A stretch of 64,000 nucleotides of DNA from Porphyridium purpureum (lineage: Eukaryota; Rhodophyta; Bangiophyceae; Porphyridiales; Porphyridiaceae). Shown in pieces: positions 57,671 to 64,000 of this stretch. Each line of letters opens with the position of its first letter. Position 1 is the stretch's first letter. The stretch covers positions 620,001 to 684,000 of the forward strand of contig VRMN01000004.1 in assembly GCA_008690995.1 (NCBI GenBank), in the 5' to 3' direction. The notes beneath the pieces were generated by a model. The model was not told where the DNA came from, searched no databases, and saw only the letters and a program-made list of their open reading frames with translations. The position numbers and the translations under genes were made by a program.

Positions 57671-59770
57671 TTATCCCTGCTTGGCCATGCTTGTTTGCGC
57701 AGCCTCATCACCGCTATTCGATGTTGCGGAAACAGCGGCATCGCCACTCGCCGCTTCGGCCATCGTGGCAGCACCGTCACTCTCAGCTTTTGCGCCTACG
57801 ACAGCATCGCTTGCTTCCGCTTCCGCTGCTACGGCAGCATCACTTGCCTCAGCCTTGGCTGCTGCTGCGGCATCGCCAGCCTCGGCCTCGGCTGCTGCAG
57901 CGGTATCGCTTGCCTCAGCCTCGGCAGCTGCGACTGGATCACTGGTCTCAGCTTGAGTGGCAGATTCAGAATCTTTACCCTCTGCCTGGGAAGAATTGAC
58001 AGAGCTCCCATCCCCTGCTTTCTCCGAGGTCCCAGCAGTCTCGCCGCTATCCGCGCCAGCGACAGCCTCACCGGACTCGCCGCTTCCCGCTACGGGGCCG
58101 GTACCAGAGAGACCATGAATCATCTCTTCAACCGCACCTTCGGCTTGCTCTTCTCGCACTGACTGCACAGCAACTTCAGCAGCATTGCCAGTCATGTTGC
58201 CAGATGCTGTGTCGGTCTTGGCACTCGTTTCCGCGTCAGTCTTGGCACTCGTCTCCGTGTCAGTCTTGGCACTCGGTTGCGTGCCACTCATGTCTGGTGT
58301 CATGAGAGCAGTGGCTTCAGCTGACGCAGCCGCAGAGTCCTCTCCGGCAAGGCTTGTTTTGCTGTTGTCATCGCCGAATGCGCGACGAAACATGCCTCTT
58401 GCCAGACTTGTGCTCGAACCTCTTTCATTCATCATTCTCATCACTTCCTTTGCTCGTGCTCGATCGTCCATGTTGCAATATAATTCGAGAAGGCGGTGTG
58501 CCTCCTCCTGACGAATAGTATACTTCATGGTTCGGTCAGAAAGCACGATTGCAATTGGATAGAGCTCTGGCCGGTCCAAAAGAGCCGACAAAATGTCTCC
58601 CAGGTGAAGAAAGTGGGGCTGCACATCCTTGCGCGCCAAACTCTTCATGAACTCGATTGCGGCCTCTTTTCTGCCCGTGCGGGCCGCCACCAGAAGGCCT
58701 TGTGTGTACAACTCTCGCACCATTTCTTTGTCTGTTTTCACTTCCTCGAACGCGAGAAGCTCGTCAATGTATTTGCATGCCTCGTCGTAATGTGAGCCTG
58801 CAACGACTAAATCAAGAACGCAACGGCGGTGCGCCATGGTCCTCTCCGATTCGGGAATATCGTCATAGATACGGATACCACCGCTCCAGTTTTCCCGCAG
58901 TTTCTCACATTCGATCAAATAAGGTGCAAAGGAATGGCCCGGATCAATCTTGTCCTCAACCATCGCGTCCCACAATGGTTTTACCCGGCCCTGGTGGTCG
59001 AGCGATCGGCAAGCGCCCTGAATGAGAATTTCGTACGTTTTCAGGTCGCGCGGTACACCAAGCATACGCATCTTCTGGTACAGGCTGAACGCGCCGTTGA
59101 CGTCGTCCACTTGAACATGCTGTCCCATGAGAAGGTTGTACGAGGTGGTGTCAAGTTGCACACCATACATCAATGCCTGGTCGATGACAAAGCGCATGTC
59201 GAAAGCGGTTCTGGCCATGTCCGTATCCCCGGTGGTGTTCTTTCTCACGGCATACTGCAATAACTCATTGAACACGCGCACATCAGGCATGATTCCAAGC
59301 GCCAGGCCACTCAAGTACACCTGTCTGGCGCAGGCAAACCTTGACTGATCCACGTATTGCTTAGGAAGAGTCTGCAGTTCCTCGATCAGCGTATTTACGG
59401 AAAGCACTGGCGAAGTAAGAGAGGTGCCCAATGCGTATTCGCGAAATCTTTGCTCTACCTTTTCATGGTCTCTAAAATGATAATCGACGAAGTACTGTGA
59501 GCCTTCGGACCCATTCACACGATCAGTCGCCAGCCCGCGCACGAGCATGCTTGATCCTCGTATGTCATCCACCGCAAACTCTCGTAAGTACGGCATTATC
59601 CGACGGAACCCGCATCTCCAGAAGGTGCCGCTTGTTCTCGCGACACCGGCGAATGATCTGTGCGCGCGGCGCCCACCCATCAACTCCTTCAGCAAGGACA
59701 CATGCCGCGCATTCCCCGCCGCAATCCGGCCCACTCGCGGTCCTCGCCGCCCCCAAACTGCTGACCACAT
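57671..59770 (-). CDS. Pentatricopeptide repeat (PPR) protein with low-complexity tail, organellar
   Basis: A 699-residue protein. The N-terminus (MWSAVWGRRGPRVGRIAAGN) is arginine-rich, a probable mitochondrial or plastid presequence. PPR units are visible at TTSYNLLMGQHVQVDDVNGA then FSLYQKMRMLGVPRDLKTYE, in the following ILIQGACRSLDHQGRVKPLW, and more weakly at VRELYTQGLLVAARTGRKEA. PPR proteins bind organelle RNA for processing or translation. The last 140 residues are repeats rich in A, E, S, D and T (units like AAAEAEASDA, about 11 residues), probably disordered. The frame is open to 60274, but that part overlaps OTC and translates a tandem repeat, so the ATG at 59770 is chosen. Confidence 0.8.
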   Translation of the reverse strand: MWSAVWGRRGPRVGRIAAGNARHVSLLKELMGGRRAHRSFAGVARTSGTFWRCGFRRIMPYLREFAVDDIRGSSMLVRGLATDRVNGSEGSQYFVDYHFRDHEKVEQRFREYALGTSLTSPVLSVNTLIEELQTLPKQYVDQSRFACARQVYLSGLALGIMPDVRVFNELLQYAVRKNTTGDTDMARTAFDMRFVIDQALMYGVQLDTTSYNLLMGQHVQVDDVNGAFSLYQKMRMLGVPRDLKTYEILIQGACRSLDHQGRVKPLWDAMVEDKIDPGHSFAPYLIECEKLRENWSGGIRIYDDIPESERTMAHRRCVLDLVVAGSHYDEACKYIDELLAFEEVKTDKEMVRELYTQGLLVAARTGRKEAAIEFMKSLARKDVQPHFLHLGDILSALLDRPELYPIAIVLSDRTMKYTIRQEEAHRLLELYCNMDDRARAKEVMRMMNERGSSTSLARGMFRRAFGDDNSKTSLAGEDSAAASAEATALMTPDMSGTQPSAKTDTETSAKTDAETSAKTDTASGNMTGNAAEVAVQSVREEQAEGAVEEMIHGLSGTGPVAGSGESGEAVAGADSGETAGTSEKAGDGSSVNSSQAEGKDSESATQAETSDPVAAAEAEASDTAAAAEAEAGDAAAAAKAEASDAAVAAEAEASDAVVGAKAESDGAATMAEAASGDAAVSATSNSGDEAAQTSMAKQG

Positions 59771-61292
<1,522 letters not shown>

Positions 61293-61467
61293 AGCGTTTT
61301 AGACAGGCGAGACTATCAAGTTGCTTTTGTAAAGGCCCTTGCTTTGAAACTCGAGAGAAGATTCTTCAGGTTTTCTGCGTCCACGTCCTGCAACCCTTTA
61401 CTTGTCTTGGGTTTTCATTTTTGCCGATACAGACAGTGCTTGAGAAGAAGCGTGATCGGCCTCTGTT

Positions 61468-62229
61468 TCAGGCTCCCATATCGTCTAAGAACGAGTCAAA
61501 ATCATCAGGTGCGCGGTTGTGCGCGCTATCGCCAACTTCGTTGAGCGTCTCTGCGGGAGCACTGAGATCAGGAATGGCAGCTCTGAAAACGTCGTCCCCA
61601 TTGTCCGCAGGGTGCTGGCGATCCTGTGCATGCCGACTTTCCTCAGCATCAGCATTCACGGTCACGCTTTCTGAATCCGCTTGTCTTTCAGCATTCTTTT
61701 GACGCGTCCACTTACGCAATGGTGCCTCGACGTTGCGTTCAGCAAGCTCATCTGCGGTCAAACCAAAAATATGGCACTGCTCGAATGGAACGTCCAGCAG
61801 CTCATTTATCGGCGCACGCGCGAGCAGCGACTCAAGTCCGCAGAACTCTGCGGTCCACCATTGCTGCTGCTCGTCTTGCAGCTCTTGCACCTCCGAGTCC
61901 TGCATGCTGTGCTGCCGGAGCTTGCCTCCTTTGGGCTCGAATTCTTCGTGTTCATCCCATACAGGCAAGTTCAGGCGCTGAAGCAGCTCCTCCATATCAA
62001 TCCCTGAACCGTCACTACTCGTAGAACCGCCTCCCTCATCCATCCACGCGGCGTGACGTTCCGTCTGTTGCGCAGGCACTTGCGGCGCGGCGCCCCGCAC
62101 AGCCGTGGGTCTCGCGGCGCTCTGAGCCACCGCACTTGACCCAGACTTTCGCGGGCGGTCTCGCGGGTGCTTCCGCGGCCGCCCACGGGATGACGGGGCC
62201 CCCAACCCGATTCGATCGTCTCTCTCCAT
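61468..62229 (-). CDS. AT-hook-containing acidic protein, function unknown
   Basis: A 253-residue protein. Near the N-terminus RGRPRKHPRDRPRK carries two AT-hook-like cores (GRP/DRP), which bind the minor groove of A/T-rich DNA. The centre (MEELLQRLNLPVWDEHEEFE, WWTAEFCGLESLLARAPI) is helical and aromatic without a known domain. The C-terminus is acidic and ends in FDSFLDDMGA, resembling an activation domain. It may be a small transcription cofactor, by inference only. Confidence 0.65.
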   Translation of the reverse strand: MERDDRIGLGAPSSRGRPRKHPRDRPRKSGSSAVAQSAARPTAVRGAAPQVPAQQTERHAAWMDEGGGSTSSDGSGIDMEELLQRLNLPVWDEHEEFEPKGGKLRQHSMQDSEVQELQDEQQQWWTAEFCGLESLLARAPINELLDVPFEQCHIFGLTADELAERNVEAPLRKWTRQKNAERQADSESVTVNADAEESRHAQDRQHPADNGDDVFRAAIPDLSAPAETLNEVGDSAHNRAPDDFDSFLDDMGA

Positions 62230-62733
62230 ACTCCTTGGCCCTGCTCCCTCTACCCCTCCTCAGTTCCGACTGTGTGAACTTCGTGCAAATGGGTCGAGCC
62301 GAACGCACGCGAATGAACCTGCTGATGAGGAACAGGGCGCGCCAGAGCTTGCTGACGTGAAAGAGGGCGCACAGTAGTGTCGTGGCCCACAATGATTCGG
62401 TTGTGCGACCGTCCAGGGGGTCGTGACGGGAACGGACGCAGAGTTTTTTGCGCCTGAGGGGGCGTTTTCTCGAGCGGACCGTTTTGGACAGAAAGGTATA
62501 TAAAGTACGTTCGACAGGTGTTAGATTAGAGTGAGCCAAAATAAAGAGGGCACCGTTGACGAAGAAATAAGAGCCTACAAGGTGTTGAGAAGCTGCACAA
62601 CGGTCCTTTGGCAGCAAAGAAGAACAGGAGGTGAGCACCGTGTGTGTACAGTCGACGGACTGTGACACGCGGTGCACACAGAGTGGGAAGGCGTTTCCTA
62701 CAACAATCGCGATTTAAAGGGAAACGGAAGGAC
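62230..62733 (+). other. Probable LTR/leader region of the second retroelement
   Basis: About 500 bp between the AT-hook gene and the gag frame. A TATA-like GGTATATAAAGTA lies at about 62495-62507 and an AATAAA at about 62540. That promoter-then-polyadenylation order over 40 bp is typical of an LTR. No second copy is in the window, so its limits cannot be set. A GTACAGT occurs at 62646-62652. Confidence 0.4.
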
Positions 62734-64000
62734 ATGACGCAGACGCGCGGTGCTTTGCAACGTCGGAGGGATCAGCCGAGACAGAGCGGAATGCCAGATA
62801 CGTCGTCGTCCGAGGAAGCAGAAGCAATGGGGTCGGGAACAGGAAGCCCACCAGGGTCTGTGGCGCAAGACGCTGGTGCGAGTGGTGCTGCAAGCATTGG
62901 ACTTGCCTCGCAGACCGCCACACCAAGTGACGAGCACGCGCTTGCGGAATGGGAAGAACTGAAACGGTCGGTACTGGACTTGATGAGCGGACCAAGCTTG
63001 CTGGATGAATTTGCGTTGTCGGCGTCAAGGAAAATGATTGATGGCCTTTCGTGTGCAAAGCAGCGTGAAGTCGCTCTCTTCCTGAAACGTCAGGGAGGCT
63101 TGGACTTCGACAGCAACGAGCGGTACATTAACGTCTTGAAAAGAATGATACCTGATGATGACAGTGTGGCAAGTGGACGACTGGTTCGTGGGGTAGACCG
63201 TGGAGCGGCAACATTGGCGCGGTATCTGGAGAAAGCAACAAAGTTTGATGGGTCTGAGCACTGTGACATTCAGCTGTGTGAGCAAGACTTTCGAATGAAT
63301 TGCGACCTGGCGGGTGTGAATGCAGCGACCGCTTTGAGCGCGGTGCACATGGTCCTGGGAGGTGCCGCGCGCCAGTTATTTATAAAGGAGAGGAATCAGT
63401 TTGCGAGCATTGGCGACGTGTGGAAAAGGTTGCGTGAACGTTTTGTGGGTGAGGATCAGAAGGACAGTCTGGAGACTGCGTGGACAAACCTTTCGTTGGA
63501 CTCCTTCCGACGTGAGCACCCCGACGAGCCCGATACCAAGCTGCTGGAACGACTGATGGCCACCGCTACGACATTGCAGAATCAGCTGGACCGTGATTTG
63601 CAGAGCGATAAGAATCTGTTGATAACGTTGAAGCGGGCGGTCAAAGGAGAAAGCTTCAGCAGAGCGCTATGGTATAATCCGCCCAAGACAAGTCAGGAAG
63701 CGATCACGCGTCTCAAATTGGCGGCATCGGCGGAGCGGGTCGATAAAAGTGACACCTTCTGGACGGCGAATCGTTACGAGCGGAAGAAAAATCGGACAGG
63801 GCGAGACGGTAAGACCCTGAAATGCAACATTTGCTCGTCGGAGTGGCATCTCATGAGGGCGTGCCCGAAGGCCACAGTGGAGGACGATGTGAGACTGGCG
63901 GAGCTCTTGCGCGATACCACAGTAGACGAGGCCGAGAATGACGAGATGAGCGCGGACGCATCGGAGCGTGAAAAGGAGGCCAAAGCCTTTGACACTCATT
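62734..64000 (+). CDS. gag-like gene of a second retroelement, continuing past the window - fossil
   Basis: A frame open from the ATG at 62734 to the window end (over 420 residues). The first 70 residues are low complexity (S, G, E). A helical capsid-like region follows (KATKFDGSEHCDIQLCEQDF, VWKRLRERFVGEDQKDSLE). A CCHC zinc knuckle, CNICSSEWHLMRAC, lies near the visible end, then an acidic stretch. It differs throughout from the gag at 53504-54613, so it is a different family. The copia or gypsy class cannot be decided because pol lies outside. Confidence 0.78.
   Translation, partial: MTQTRGALQRRRDQPRQSGMPDTSSSEEAEAMGSGTGSPPGSVAQDAGASGAASIGLASQTATPSDEHALAEWEELKRSVLDLMSGPSLLDEFALSASRKMIDGLSCAKQREVALFLKRQGGLDFDSNERYINVLKRMIPDDDSVASGRLVRGVDRGAATLARYLEKATKFDGSEHCDIQLCEQDFRMNCDLAGVNAATALSAVHMVLGGAARQLFIKERNQFASIGDVWKRLRERFVGEDQKDSLETAWTNLSLDSFRREHPDEPDTKLLERLMATATTLQNQLDRDLQSDKNLLITLKRAVKGESFSRALWYNPPKTSQEAITRLKLAASAERVDKSDTFWTANRYERKKNRTGRDGKTLKCNICSSEWHLMRACPKATVEDDVRLAELLRDTTVDEAENDEMSADASEREKEAKAFDTH

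Overview
The window looks like nuclear DNA of a compact, gene-dense, single-celled photosynthetic eukaryote. A red alga close to Porphyridium is the best guess, by inference from content and not from a search. Eukaryote-only proteins are present (APC8/CDC23, TAF5, Elongin-A, SIL1, ELMO and F-box proteins), together with plastid- or mitochondrion-targeted enzymes: an ABC1 kinase, ornithine carbamoyltransferase, a Tat-type lumenal protein, HslV and a biotin carboxylase. Most genes are single uninterrupted reading frames; I could place only a few candidate GT-AG introns. Genes lie 30-500 bp apart on both strands, many with shared divergent promoters.

Layout. 1-17.4 kb: a gene fragment, an acidic protein, CDC23/APC8, an ELMO protein, an F-box protein, M18 aminopeptidase, an FSH-type serine hydrolase, a DUF262-HNH (GmrSD-like) nuclease-type protein, a lumenal DUF6816-like protein, a two-pore K+ channel with EF-hands, an Elongin-A-like protein, and an unusual fusion of a DEAD-type ATPase half to a TTC1-type TPR protein. 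17.7-22.8 kb: a small HU-like basic protein overlaps, tail to tail, a 1601-residue membrane protein made of three tandem TM-ectodomain-TM units. 23-47 kb: a few poorly resolved spliced genes, ABC1K, a methyltransferase-like membrane protein, MCC-type biotin carboxylase, an organellar DEAD-box helicase, phosphatidylserine synthase, a RING protein, HslV, a tandem secreted nitrilase-like protein, glutathionyl-hydroquinone reductase and TAF5. 47.8-56.3 kb: a young Ty1/copia retroelement with two DNA transposons nested in it, a Merlin/IS1595-like element in the reverse-transcriptase region and a Tc1 (DD34E) element in one LTR. 56.5-62.2 kb: SIL1, a PPR protein, OTC and an AT-hook protein. 62.7 kb to the end: the gag of a second retroelement running off the window.

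The strongest candidate for something undescribed is the triple-unit membrane protein at 17995-22800. Its three units share the same order of ectodomain motifs, each is bounded by two membrane spans, and an EF-hand links units 1 and 2. The topology and short motifs resemble DEG/ENaC channel subunits, which normally assemble as three separate chains, so this may be a whole channel in one polypeptide. Other notable items are the secreted double nitrilase whose first copy has lost catalytic residues and gained a histidine-rich loop, the helicase-TPR fusion, and a recurrent promoter word (GGAGGTACAGT / ACTGTACC) that sits in inverted pairs or at 18-bp periodicity upstream of several genes.
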